Assembly (NCBI RefSeq): GCF_932526225.1
Contig: NC_064045.1
Location: 4,598,498 to 4,662,497, forward strand
DNA: 64,000 nt
Origin: Nematostella vectensis
Lineage: Eukaryota > Cnidaria > Anthozoa > Actiniaria > Edwardsiidae
Direction of reading: 5' to 3'
Below are positions 46,665 to 57,779 of the stretch, piece by piece (position 1 is the stretch's first letter; every line of letters begins with the position of its first letter). A program made the translations under genes and the position numbers. The notes beneath the pieces are model-generated. The model was not told the DNA's origin, searched no databases, and saw nothing but the letters and a program-made list of their open reading frames with translations.

Positions 46665-49502
46665 ATGAAAGACCCCCACAAATTGAGAGTGTTAACACTG
46701 AATGCTTGTAGCTTAAAGGGTAAAGATAAACGCCTTGAATTTCAAAGCCTGATTGACAACTACAAACCTGATATTGTTAATGTAAATGAGACCCACATTA
46801 ATGACACTGTCTTTTCGGCTGAAATTCTGGAGAAAGGTTACACCATTTTTCGTAAGGATAGAAACGAATTTGGTGGAGGGGTGTTGTCTGCTTTCTCCAA
46901 CCATCTTGTGGTGACTCACGAGGAGCAAATGGATGGTAATTATGAAGGCATCTGGTCAAAGATAAATATTGCAGGAAGCAAATCACTTTTTGTTGGCTCA
47001 GTCTATAGGATCCCAGACTCAAATGTTGACCCCCTTGTAGCTCTCGATGGTGCATTATGCAAGCTGGTTAAAAATCCAATTCCAAACATCCTCATTACCG
47101 GTGACCTGAACCTGCCTAGTATATCATGGGAAGATGATAACTACGCTGTAAGACCTAATCCTACTTATGGGCTTGAAGTAAACCACAAGTTTTTGGACAT
47201 TGTGAACGACCACTCACTGACTCAACATGTTATGGAGCCAACTAGAGGGGAGAACACCCTCGATCTTGTTCTCACCACTTGCCCAGAGATGGTATTAGAC
47301 CTAGTGGTTGAGCCCGGCATGAGTGATCATGATCTGGTGTTATTTGATCTAAACTTGAAGCCCTCTTTCAACAAGAAAAAGCCTCGTAAAGTCTTTGTAT
47401 TTAAGAAAGGTAATATGGGGGCAGTGAAAACTGACCTTAAAAAACATCTTGATAATTACTTCAACAATGAGGCCTATCATAAATTGATCAATGAAAACTA
47501 TGATTTCTTTAAAACCACAATCACTGAGATCATGAAAAAACATATCCCACAAAAAAACATCAGTGGTAGATGGAACTTGCCATGGATCACTAGTTCCATT
47601 AAAAGGTTAATCCGAAAAAAGCAACGTCTATATAACCATGCCAAACACTGTAACAACCATGCTGCCTGGAAAAAATTTAAAGACTTGCGTAAACTCGTAA
47701 AGAAAAATCTCGCTAAGGCACACAGCGAGTATGTGTCCCAGCTCTTAACAGTCCCAGAGGGTAGTGAAACAGCAAACCATACCATAACCAAACGGTTCTG
47801 GACGTACATCAAGTCCAAAAAGACCCATGATGTTGGTGTTGCTCCCCTACGCGATGATAAGGGTGAATTAGTCAGTGACAGTCTTGGTAAGGCACGTGCT
47901 CTGAGTTCACAGTTCCAGTCCGTTTTTACTCATGAAAATAATAGTTCTATACCTACACTTGGACCAAGTCCTTATCCGACTATACCGTCTACTTTAATAT
48001 CTATAGACGGTGTTATCAAACTACTTCAAAATGTTAACCCGAAGAAAGCTAATGGCCCTGATTTAATCCCCTGTAAAATTTTACAAGAAGCTGCCCATGA
48101 AATCGCCCCAGCTCTGACGTTCTTGTTCACACAATCTTTAGAGACCGGTACTCTCCCGAATGACTGGCTCAGTGCAAATGTGACCCCAGTGTTCAAAAAG
48201 GGAAATAAGAATATCCCTTCCAACTACCGTCCTATTTCACTGACTGCTGTACCTTGTAAAATACTTGAGCACATTATTTTCCATGACATAATGAATCATA
48301 TTGATACCCATAATATCCTCGTCAAGTTCCAACATGGTTTTCGCAGGTTCTTTTCCTGTGAAACGCAATTAATAACCACCCTAGAGGATGTGGGGAAAGC
48401 TCTAGATCTCGGCAGACAAACTGATCTGATCATCATGGATTTTAGTAAAGCCTTTGATATTGTTCCCCACCAGCGGCTTATTTCCAAGCTCGATTTTTAT
48501 GGAATTCGGGGTCTCCTAAAGACCTGGCTTACAACCTGGTTAACACATAGGGAACAATCCGTTCTTGTTGATGGAGTCTCATCTGCCCCTATAAGTGTGT
48601 CATCTGGTGTGCCCCAGGGGACCGTTCTCGGCCCACTGATGTTTTTACTCTACATAAATGACATCGGCAATGATTGTAAATCTTCTACCATAAGATTGTT
48701 TGCTGATGATACTCTTTTATACAGTGTCATCGAGGCAACTTCTGATGCACATCAGCTCCAGTCTGATCTTACCTCCATCGAGAAATGGGCAGAGAAATGG
48801 CTCATGTCCTTTAACCCAACAAAATGTTTTGTCATGAGAGTCACGAGAAATAGGGAACCTATAGTATTTAACTACACATTGATGAACCACATCCTTAAAC
48901 CAGTTGAACACCATCCATACCTAGGCGTCGAGCTCTCGAACACACTTGACTGGAGCTGGCATATAAACAACAAAGTGTCCAAAGCCAACCAGACCTTAGG
49001 TTTTCTTAGGCGCAACCTAAGCAACTGCCCAGATAACATTAAGGAAGCTGCTTATAAATCGCTCGTTCTTCCGCACTTAGAGTATGCCAGCTCTGCCTGG
49101 GATCCATGGTTGAAGAAACACGTCAAACAGATTGAGAAGGTTCAAAGGAGGGCGGGTCGTTTTGTTAAAAATTGCTGGGATAGGACTTCTGGCACAGTCA
49201 CAAACATCCTAAACGATTTGGAGTGGCCCCCTCTCTCTAAAAGGCGCCAGGATGCCAGGCTTACATTATTTTACAAGGCTGTTAACAAGAAATCAGCACT
49301 TGAGATACCAGACAATATTGATAGACGCACCCGCCAATTACGCAGCTCTCATCCAGATAAATTTATTGAGTTATGTCCAAGAACAGAAGCTTACAAGAAC
49401 TCGTTTTTCTGTAGGACAATAAAAGAATGGAACAAGCTGCCCCGCCTTACACTGGATTCCACTAGTGCAGATATTTTTAGAGAACGAATAAAATTAAATT
49501 AA
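46665..49502 (+). CDS. LINE retrotransposon polyprotein (APE endonuclease + reverse transcriptase), CR1/jockey-like
   Basis: Open over its whole length (about 945 aa from MKDPHKLRVLTLNA; with the fused upstream part 996 aa). Endonuclease motifs: VLTLNACSLKGK, NVNETHIND, GSVYRIPDSN, ILITGDLNLPSISWE, TLDLVLTT and MSDHDLVLFDL (catalytic SDH). Reverse transcriptase motifs: NPKKANGPDLIPCKIL, NYRPISLTAVPCKILE, LIIMDFSKAFDIVPHQ, SSGVPQGTVLGPLMFLLYIN and LFADDTLLY (catalytic FADD). A C-terminal region of about 180 aa (YLGVELSNTLDWSWHIN, LPHLEYASSAWDPW) follows. The gene order APE-RT without RNase H fits the CR1/jockey group. The absence of any break implies a recent insertion. Confidence 0.93.
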   Translation: MKDPHKLRVLTLNACSLKGKDKRLEFQSLIDNYKPDIVNVNETHINDTVFSAEILEKGYTIFRKDRNEFGGGVLSAFSNHLVVTHEEQMDGNYEGIWSKINIAGSKSLFVGSVYRIPDSNVDPLVALDGALCKLVKNPIPNILITGDLNLPSISWEDDNYAVRPNPTYGLEVNHKFLDIVNDHSLTQHVMEPTRGENTLDLVLTTCPEMVLDLVVEPGMSDHDLVLFDLNLKPSFNKKKPRKVFVFKKGNMGAVKTDLKKHLDNYFNNEAYHKLINENYDFFKTTITEIMKKHIPQKNISGRWNLPWITSSIKRLIRKKQRLYNHAKHCNNHAAWKKFKDLRKLVKKNLAKAHSEYVSQLLTVPEGSETANHTITKRFWTYIKSKKTHDVGVAPLRDDKGELVSDSLGKARALSSQFQSVFTHENNSSIPTLGPSPYPTIPSTLISIDGVIKLLQNVNPKKANGPDLIPCKILQEAAHEIAPALTFLFTQSLETGTLPNDWLSANVTPVFKKGNKNIPSNYRPISLTAVPCKILEHIIFHDIMNHIDTHNILVKFQHGFRRFFSCETQLITTLEDVGKALDLGRQTDLIIMDFSKAFDIVPHQRLISKLDFYGIRGLLKTWLTTWLTHREQSVLVDGVSSAPISVSSGVPQGTVLGPLMFLLYINDIGNDCKSSTIRLFADDTLLYSVIEATSDAHQLQSDLTSIEKWAEKWLMSFNPTKCFVMRVTRNREPIVFNYTLMNHILKPVEHHPYLGVELSNTLDWSWHINNKVSKANQTLGFLRRNLSNCPDNIKEAAYKSLVLPHLEYASSAWDPWLKKHVKQIEKVQRRAGRFVKNCWDRTSGTVTNILNDLEWPPLSKRRQDARLTLFYKAVNKKSALEIPDNIDRRTRQLRSSHPDKFIELCPRTEAYKNSFFCRTIKEWNKLPRLTLDSTSADIFRERIKLN

Positions 49503-49636
49503 ATCAATAAAATTATATTAATACCAATAATGCTGTTTAAACGATTTTTATCTTTTTACTTTATTTAATCTTTTTTTTATTCTGCCTTATTATTATTTTT
49601 ATTCTGCCTTATTATTATTTGTATTATTATTTATTT

Positions 49637-49706
<70 letters not shown>

Positions 49707-49912
49707 TCTATTATTATTTTATTTTATGTTTTTTATTTTTTTATTTTTTTTTATTTATTTATTTTTTTTTTATTTTTTTAAATTAATTAATTTTTTTTAA
49801 ATTTATTTTAGTTAATTAATTAATTAATGTATTTATTTATACAATTAATTTATATCCACAGTGATGGTAACCCCTTTGTGGATTAACAATGTAGATGTAG
49901 ATGTAGATGTAG
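46665..49912 (+). mobile_element. LINE insertion, about 3.25 kb
   Basis: The coding region is followed by an extremely A/T-rich 3' UTR (TTA and TTTA runs, 49560-49860) and ends in a GTAGATGTAGATGTAGATGT tail at about 49890-49912. Short tandem repeats at the 3' end replace poly(A) in CR1/L2-type LINEs. No first ORF is seen, so the 5' end is either truncated or lies just upstream; no target duplication could be read. Confidence 0.75.
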
Positions 49913-50088
49913 ACATCTGGGCAGGCGAGTTTCTTCAATGTAAATATCGCTCAGTTGGACTCGAAGAAAATGTTACAAAAATTTTTGGTAAACTTAGATC
50001 AGCTAATTCCAGAAGAATATGCTGCAAAACCTGTAAACGGAAGATTAACTCGTTAGTCAAAAGAGAGAAAATTCTGATAAGGCATTGA
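49913..50088 (+). pseudogene. 3' half of the MULE zinc-finger gene
   Basis: Reads ...EFLQCKYRSVGLEENVTKIF, then RICCKTCKRKINSLVKREK (second CxxC pair and basic helix) to TGA at 50086-50088. It continues the sense of 46512-46664 across the LINE. Host-like AT-rich codon use. Confidence 0.5.
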
Positions 50089-50357
50089 ATGGCTACTTTT
50101 ATAATTCGTCGCGTGATATTTCTACCGAGGACGCCGTTTCGAATGCGGGCTTATTATCCCGCAGCGGATATACGCTTCACGCATGCTCTAGTCATTGTGG
50201 GCTCAAATAGTGGCCAGTAATTAATTAACGGAGCATGCGCGGACGGCGGTTTGATCAAACGAACTTGCGACCCATGGCAGAGGTATCTTTTCCTCGCAAA
50301 CGCCAGCCCAGCGAAATACAGAGAAAAGAGGCCTCTGCTAGCAGGGAATTCTGAATT

Positions 50358-52680
50358 GAGATGTTTTTTTTTAAATAACTTAGCGAGCGCACCATTTCCA
50401 TACGCACGTGGTAAAATTATCGAATGGTTTCATACTGGTCTGATTTGGTATAAAGAAATATCACCATACAGGTTTTATCACGAAAAAAGAAGCCTCTATC
50501 CATACAACAGGCTTTAGTTGGTAACTAGTTAATTCTCACTCACATAATGTATTTATGCTCAATTATTTCCCGCTATTTTTCGGTAAAACGATCTTCTCAA
50601 ATGCTGACAATATCCTCTCTCGATCCATCTTTTCAAGTATTCTAATCAACTCTTTTTACCTAACCATGAAAGCAAGAAACTAGTTAAGGCTCTGGGATTA
50701 ACTTCCCCAGTAAAAGTTTTCACTGCTGATTCGCAAATTATAAAACAAAAATCAATCATAAATCTGTGTTTACAAAACACAATTCTCTTCCAATTCCCTT
50801 TTAATGAAAAAGATACATCGAGAACTTTTAATACCCTTATATTCACATCGATATTGTGGTTATTAAGACAGGTATTTCACAAATAAAAGATTTCAAGTCT
50901 TTATAATGAAGTAAATCTTATTCCAGTGACAAGGGTTTCTTGAGCGACATGATTTCTGAACATTTGCGTGAAGAATTAAAGTTCATTCATCTGAAAATAT
51001 TGTAAATCAAAGAAAATATAGGCCTTCTTGTATTAAAATACATAACATAGATTCTGAGAATGCCTAGGTATTCTATCTCACCGAATTGCAGAGAACAAGA
51101 ACTTTTTAGGAGTCAGCACGATGCATCTTGAATGAACTCCAAATTCACCGTCTACACGACGTCTTCCCGTTCAATTATTTATATAACATTTAGATAACTG
51201 AACATTAGATAACTTAACAGATAACAGGACACCACCATATGAGTAGTATTGTGATCATGAGCCTTGAAGAGCAGCTAAAAGGATAAAAACAGGTAGCGAA
51301 CGAAGTAAAGAAGTGCAGAGGGAAAAAAAATTGTTGTGAAATTGTACTAGCTCGTGGTGCCCATAACCAAATATGGCGCGACGAACCATGTATGGATGCT
51401 ATGATTGACAAGCTCGCGCAATCTAAAAATAGCTTTCATGGACGACATCATGGGCCACGGGGATTCGTTCTCTTATATCTTGGTCTCTTGATACTTAGGT
51501 TCTGATAAAAAATGAAAAGTAGGCATTGGGAAGAAGTTTTAAGTCTAAGTTTTTCAGGTTGGGGGGGGGGGGGGTCCCTTCACGTTTCACGAGTTTCAAA
51601 AATCGGAAATCACGTTTAAAAGGTTCAATCTTTACTTGGAAATCATAATTTTTAAAGAGCTTCTAAGTGTTCGTTCGATGGATAGGACCAGTTTGATGCT
51701 GTGCGGCATGACCAAATTCTCCGCTACTCGCTACTATCTATCCGGTGATAAAGAGCCTGTTAACGTTGTTCTGAATACTGGTGTTTTTATCAAATATTTT
51801 GACAATATATAGATTTAGGCACTGGCTAAAAGCGGAGCCAGCATAAACACCTTTTGTGTTGACTGATCAAAGGTATTATTGGGGGATCTAGGATCCTGCT
51901 CTCTACTGAGATTTATTTATTGTACCAACCAAATGGATCCAGGCCTTATTCAATAATTTAAATTATGCAGTACATCAAAGTTAACAAACACAATTCCTGG
52001 TGTGAATATGGCTGTCAAAGTTGTCAAGAGTCTAATGGTAAATTCTTATGTCCCATCATAGAAGTTCCATTATGAATATCTTTTTTTACAAGCTTTGCCC
52101 TGCAGAAAATGTCATGGATGTAACAGCATTCCAAAGATTCAAAATAATATATTTAGACTGTTTAGATGCCATACTGTGATTTTTATGTATTGATTTAGTG
52201 GCAATTCTCTCCTTCATTGGACCGAATATTCAGAAAAATATCTGGAAATTAAAATCCAAAAATATATCTCCTTTCATGCATTACATATTGGTGCACCCCA
52301 CTTTACCATATAGTGGCCTTGTTGTTGGTGGCCTACTCCCATGCGTACTTCCATTCTATTTAAAAATAGAAATTTGATATATGAAATGTTGGTATATGGC
52401 TCGTGTTTGACTCGTAAAGCAACACAACAATACAAGACAGTACTGTGCAGATGAATGGGTTCCATGTTGAGGTTTATTTGATGAAGCAAAGAAATATTCT
52501 CACAAAATATTTTGAAAAAAAATATAGGACCCTCCCTTAAGAGATGTGAAAAAAAATATGACCCTTCCTTTTAAGAGATCAAGAACCTCCCTTTAGACAT
52601 ACGGAAAAAAAATTAGGCCCCCCCCCCTCGGCTAAATAATGACACGTCTCTAATTACTGTGCTTGCTCAACATACGCAGG
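50358..52680. other. intergenic, no gene seen
   Basis: AT-rich sequence with a G run of about 15 at 51560-51574. Several short ORFs have no recognisable content. No complete transposon could be delimited. Confidence 0.5.
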
Positions 52681-52686
52681 CTAACT

Positions 52687-53137
52687 AGTCAACCGGATAT
52701 GTAACAAATTAGTCAACCGGATTTGTAACAAAAATCAACCGGATTTGTAACAACATTTAACAACCGGATTTGTAACAACCTAATGGATTTGTCATATCGT
52801 TTGAATACAAACTCAATTTATAACAAGGTGAAACATTCTGAGACTTCGTTGGTTCTAAAGTAGGTCGGGGGGGGGGGGGGGGGGGAATCGAGCGACGACG
52901 TCATCAAAATACCGTTCGGTGCATATCGTTTAGCAGATACATTGTTAGAAGGTCAAACTTGGTTGTCCTGTCCACGGAGGCATAAGGGGTGCACCCGTTG
53001 ATTGTTGTTACAAATCCGGTTGTTGTTACATATCTGGTTGATTTTTGTTACAAATCCGGTTGTTGTTACATATCTGGTTGATTGTTGTTACAAACCCGGT
53101 TGTTGTTACATATTCCGTTGATTGTTACAAATCCGCG
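52687..53137. mobile_element. inverted arrays of CAACCGGATTTGTAACAA
   Basis: The left part (52687-52760) holds four direct copies of CAACCGGATTTGTAACAA; the right part (53000-53137) holds six copies in the opposite orientation (TTGTTACAAATCCGGTTG, with TATCTGG variants). The interior is about 240 bp, including a 20-G run at 52867. A MITE whose ends have grown into tandem arrays is the simplest reading. Confidence 0.7.
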
Positions 53138-53705
53138 TGATACAACAGTAAATCGATGAATAAGTTTTCTCCACGCGAAAAGCCTGATTTTGAGATTTCG
53201 AGACATAGAAGAAAATAAAGATAAAAAATTTGGAGCAGCCCTTTTAACCGACATGTCCACTCCTATAAAAATTAGGTACTTTGAGCTGGGACAAAATATT
53301 CAAGGGAAAATGGTCAGCTGAATAGGTAAACAAATGGAAGCTCAAATTTCTTGCCTTCGGCCTGTAACCGCGATCTGTTCTTTGTGTATATTTAGTACAA
53401 AAGAAAATCCTATATGTGGGGAAGTTCTCGCAAAGCAATCGACAAAATTGGGAATTTTACCTTTCGACATAATGCCTAAAGGAGCATTCAGAGCATGCAT
53501 CCATTTTGTCATTTCACTGTAGAGCCTAAGGGATCTTTTAAAGTTAAAACTAGGAAATTCTATAAAAGTGTCTTGAGTCCCTTAGGGGATTTAATGAATA
53601 CTTTAATGAACATTACATCAGATGTTCCTGTGATACTGAAATTGATGTTCCTGTGATACCGAGATTGAAGCGTTTTTTTTTATTACATTTCGCTCTTCTT
53701 AATTG

Positions 53706-54435
53706 TAATGCTGTGTGATGGGTTGTGATGGTGTGTGATGGAGTATTATGGTGTGTGATGGAGTGTGATGCGGTGTGATGGTGTGTGATGGGTTGTGATG
53801 GAGTGTGAGGGGTTGTGATGGTGTGTGAGGGGTTGTGATGGAGTGTGAGGGGTTGTGATGGAGTGTGAGGGGTTGTGATGGAGTGTGAGGGGTTGTGATG
53901 GTGTGTGATGGGTTGTGATGGTGTGTGAGGGGTTATGATGGTGTGTGATGGGTTGTGATGGAGTGTGAGGGGTTGTGATGGTGTGTGATGGAGTGCGAGG
54001 GATTGTGATGGAGTGTCAGGGGTTGTGATAGAGTGTGAGGGGTTGTGATGGTGTGTGATGGAGTGTGATGGGTTGTGATGGAGTGTGAGGGGTTGTGATG
54101 GTGTGTGATGGAGTGTGAGGGGTTGTGATGGTGTGTGATGGGTTTTGATGGAGTGTGAGGGGTTGTGATGGTGTGTGAGGGGTTGTGATGGTGTGTGATG
54201 GAGTGTGAGGGGCTGTGATGGAGTGTGAGGGGTTGTTATGGTGTGTGATGGTGTGTGATGTAGTGTGATGGTGTTTGATGGAGTGTGAGGGGTTGTGATG
54301 GTGTGTGAGGGGTTGTGATGGTGTGTGAGGGGTTGTGATGGAATGCGATGGGTTGTGATGGAATGTGATTGGGTGTGATGGTTTGTGATGGGGTGTGATG
54401 GAGTGTGATTGGTTGTGGTAGGGTGTGATGGGGTA
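53706..54435. repeat. TG/GGTTGTGATGG minisatellite
   Basis: About 730 bp of GTGTGTGATG, GAGTGTGAGG and GGTTGTGATG decamers in changing order, strongly G/T on the plus strand. Higher-order blocks of 20-50 bp repeat. The long minus-strand His/Thr/Pro/Ser frames across it are artefacts. Confidence 0.95.
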
Positions 54436-55480
54436 TACTGTTGCATTTTCTGATGGCATTGATTCACTCGTACATCTGAGCAAACTATCTGAGCAAAGAA
54501 ATTGTGAGCTGTGATGCATCACAAAAAACTATGCTTTTCCCAAAAAAATATATCGTGCATGGTATAAGGAAACAGACGCGCGCTTTCCATTGTTCTCTGG
54601 TCTGCTCGTTTATTTACCCCTTACTTGACAAGTTACTAGGGACAGTGATGATGGATCTATCCTACGTGTAGCCGCTGAGGATATTTCGCGAGTCAGCGGG
54701 TACACGTAGGCTATGATGGATCTGACCTTTTCAAAACAAATCCAACCACCAACATCCCCAGCTGGGACTGCTTTGGACTTGTCACACAGGAACGCGCCGC
54801 TGGGGGTCGAGTTATCTCACCATGTGGCGGCGGCGGCTACAAAGCGCGTTGTTTGAAAGGTCGCAAGTTCGTAGGGACAGAGCCCAGGGGGGGTTCTTTG
54901 GAATAAAAGGGGTAGGGGTGACCGTCGAAAACTTGGTTTAAAAAATAAAAGTACCTCGCTTTCTTAGACCCTTAAAAATACCATGTTTTATTTATTTTCG
55001 ATAGGCTTTGCTTCAAAGATATCAGGTTGAAGTAGGGATACGTGCTTTATTCAACACTAACAAGACATCATTTAGGAGTCAAATTATCCTATAGCCCGTG
55101 AGTCACTGGCTTCCGGACTATTCTCGCTTATCAAAAGTACGAAACCATGATGATGGTCTTGCGCTTATTTAGTCCCCGCGGATTGTATCATCCGGGCTAC
55201 CAGGCTACGGCGAACCGCTGACCAGTCTTTACCGCATTTTCCGCATTCCATCCATTTCGAACGATGAGTCGTTCGACAGGAAAAGAGGTGATGTAAGTTA
55301 CGAAAAAAGACTATGATATGTAAAAATCACGGCGTTTATTGCTTCGTCTAAACTACTCACTATCACCCCCTTGTATAGGGGCATCTGATAGTTTGGAACT
55401 TCCGGCCTTTGGAGAATATTAACGCCGGGAAGCGAGATCAAATCAGCGTGTTGTCCCAACCAAGGGAGAAGTTATTTTTG
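54436..55480. other. intergenic, no gene seen
   Basis: Contains an inverted phrase around CCTACGTGTAGCCGCTGA / TCAGCGGGTACACGTAGG (54660-54712), a short hairpin. No exon recognised. Confidence 0.45.
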
Positions 55481-55702
55481 TTAGAACTCCTTAAAACCCA
55501 GTTCTTCTTCTGTTGAAATAATGTCGGGATCACCAAAAGGCGGTAAGAACACCCACTGTTTTCGGTCTTTGAATGTTTCTGATTTGTAACGGGGTAATTT
55601 TGAAGACTTGTCGCCCACTTGTTTACTAGCGAACACCAAAATGAAAATCGTAAAACAGAACGAAATAGACTCAATTTGAAGTTTACTTTCTGTTTCATTC
55701 AT
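55481..55702 (-). CDS. possible small single-exon protein, 73 aa, unrecognised
   Basis: ATG 55702 to TAA 55483-55481. It begins MNETESK, has a hydrophobic stretch (SISFCFTIFILVFA, about residues 12-25) and a polar tail with KDRKQWVFLPPFGDPDIIST. The composition is plausible for a tiny one-pass membrane protein. I do not recognise it, and no neighbour supports it. Confidence 0.3.
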   Translation of the reverse strand: MNETESKLQIESISFCFTIFILVFASKQVGDKSSKLPRYKSETFKDRKQWVFLPPFGDPDIISTEEELGFKEF

Positions 55703-56593
55703 TTTTCTAGCTGTAAAAAATTCCGGTCGTGTATTGTGTGGGTTTAGTTGGGTAGTTTCTGTCGTATTTTCTGTCCAGACTTTTAGTCAAACTAGTGTTT
55801 AACCTTGACACAAATTTGCGGAGCTCAGCTAGATCATAATAATTACCCAATTGGCGTGTAATTAATGATTGTACTTGATTATTCCTTGGTTTATAGCTAA
55901 ATAAGACTCATCAAACTTCACCAATACTTTCTTCAAGACTTGATTTAATTTTTATAGATATAGTAATGGCTTTTTTAGCTATCCATGTTATTATTAATTG
56001 ATATAATTGCTGAAAGAATTAGATTAAATCAAGAGGTCTCAAAAAGAAATTTTATTTCGATTTGCTGAAAAAGTTTTTAAAGCTCTCCCTCTAAATAAGC
56101 ACTTCCTCCATGATACGCACCCCCCCTTCTCTGCTTGACATTAAACTCTTTTACTGTCGAATCTGTTGTATTGCGACACTACATTTTAAAAACATCAATT
56201 TGTTTTTGTCTGGGATTTTCCGTTATGTTTTATGTTCCGTTCTGGCTTTCTGTTGCGGCACTGTCTGGTTTTCGTCTAGAGGATAGCCAGGGAAGTGCAC
56301 ATAGCGAGACTTTGATTGGCTCAGAATGGTTTTACTGACAGAAAAGAAAACCAAAACAAACTGTATTTTGAAAACACTGGTTGTGATGAAACAGATTTGA
56401 CAGTAAGCCCCTGATCCCAAACAAAACAAACTTGACTTTAGTACTCTTATTGTGTAAATCTTTATTTTATTATCTTGCATTAATACTCCCACATTACAAA
56501 AGAGGTCTAATTATTATCTCTTCTTCATATAAATGCAAAGCTCTTTAATAGGTGTTATTTCTACTTCTAACAAAGTGTCCCCTTTAATGAAAA

Positions 56594-56828
56594 CCAAAGA
56601 AAATTGATAAGAGTAGAGTTATTATTTGCATAGTAGTGCAAGTGATTGGCAAATACTTTGATGAGAAATGTGTGTTTGATCACCAGGGAAAAAACACAAG
56701 AAAAACAGGTCAAAGAAAATTGATAAGAGTAGAGTTATTATTTGCATAGTAGTGCAAGTGATTGGCAAAGACTTTGATGAGAAATGTGTGTTTGATCACC
56801 AGGAAAAAAACACAAGAAAAACAGGCCA
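56594..56828. repeat. 117-bp tandem duplication
   Basis: The segment starting CAAAGAAAATTGATAAGAGT occurs at 56594 and again at 56711 with almost no differences, followed by the first bases of a third copy. It is a young duplication. Confidence 0.9.
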
Positions 56829-57073
56829 AAGTTTGACTTCTCCAAAGTTACAGCTCCTCCTCCTGTCCCACTGTGAGTAATAGCTCTTTGCACCAGGAGT
56901 ATACCTGAACCCACTTTTCTTGTATTTTGTTCTCATTTTTTTTTTTTTTTGTCTTGTTGTTGTTGTTTTTTTCTGCAAGGTATGAAAAGTGAGGCCCTGC
57001 CTTGTTCTGTGAAGCCTAAATGCTGATTTAGACATCATGATTTAGTCGTAAAGACATGTCTTAGCCCTGATGA

Positions 57074-57403
57074 CAGTGCTGAATAACGTATGCGCATGCG
57101 CGTGTTCTGGCGAAAACAAACAAAATCTCAGTGTTGAATCGTTTGAGTAAAGGTACGAAAGGCTCACTTCGGTCGCTGTTTTGACTTACTGTACAGCATT
57201 AAAACCATACTGTACAAAAGATGACAGATTTGTTTGATAATAAGGGAGTCATAAAAAAAAGAAAATTATAGCCTTAGGTTTTGTCTAGTTTTCTTAGCAT
57301 TCGTCGAAATGTGACAGTTCGCCGGTAAAACGCTGCCATTTCTAAACAAAAAGGCTGGTTTAACCGTGCGGTACTGGAACTAGTCTTGCGTTTTTCAGCA
57401 CTG
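57074..57403. mobile_element. 330-bp MITE with CAGTGCTGAA ends; copy 2
   Basis: CAGTGCTGAATAACGTATGC at the left and TTGCGTTTTTCAGCACTG at the right form inverted ends. It is nearly identical over its length to 3993-4313. It lies upstream of the readable MAP2K exons. Confidence 0.85.
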
Positions 57404-57779
57404 TCAGCCCTGATTAACACATTACCGCTTTTGTAGTCGAGCATCCTAGCAGAGTCATAGGCTGATTTTCACTGTACAACTCAAGTTGTAGAAGTGTTGA
57501 ATACAGCTAAATCTTGCTAGCTAAATCAGCCTTAACTTGATGAAATCTGAATCTGATATGAATCCAAAGGTTATAACTTTCTTCTGCAAGTGGCACACTG
57601 GTGCACACTGGTGTACATAATCAATTGCTTTAGTGATCTATGGCATAAGGAGTTTCAATTGAGCCAGACAAGGATTTCTGAATAAGAAGTGAAGACTGAA
57701 AGTGGGTCTTTTAAAACTTATCATTTGTGTATAAATGGAATACAAACGAAAAAGAACATGATATTTATCTATGGTTCAG

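Larger units (their letters stand above)
46341..50348. mobile_element. Mutator-like (MULE-type) transposon interrupted by a LINE
   Basis: Inverted ends TTCCCTGCTAGCAGAGGCCT (from 46341) and AGGCCTCTGCTAGCAGGGAA (to 50348) extend for about 80 bp into GAGGAAAAGAGACCTCTGCC. A 9-bp direct repeat TTCTGAATT flanks both sides (46332-46340, 50349-50357), the size typical of Mutator-type transposition. A second family member at 63346-63436 also has a 9-bp duplication. Of the 4.0 kb, about 3.2 kb is a later LINE insertion. The remainder carries two halves of one zinc-finger gene and no visible transposase. Confidence 0.85.

Noticed and set aside
53613-54522. 284-aa His/Thr/Pro/Ser protein on the minus strand
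   Set aside because: Frame through the G/T minisatellite; no unique sequence, no signal of coding.
55521-55545. ATG with MSGSPKG followed by a GTAAGA donor as first exon of MAP2K6
   Set aside because: Resembles the start of MKK6, but its phase does not fit the exon at 57780 without an unseen middle exon; not supported enough.
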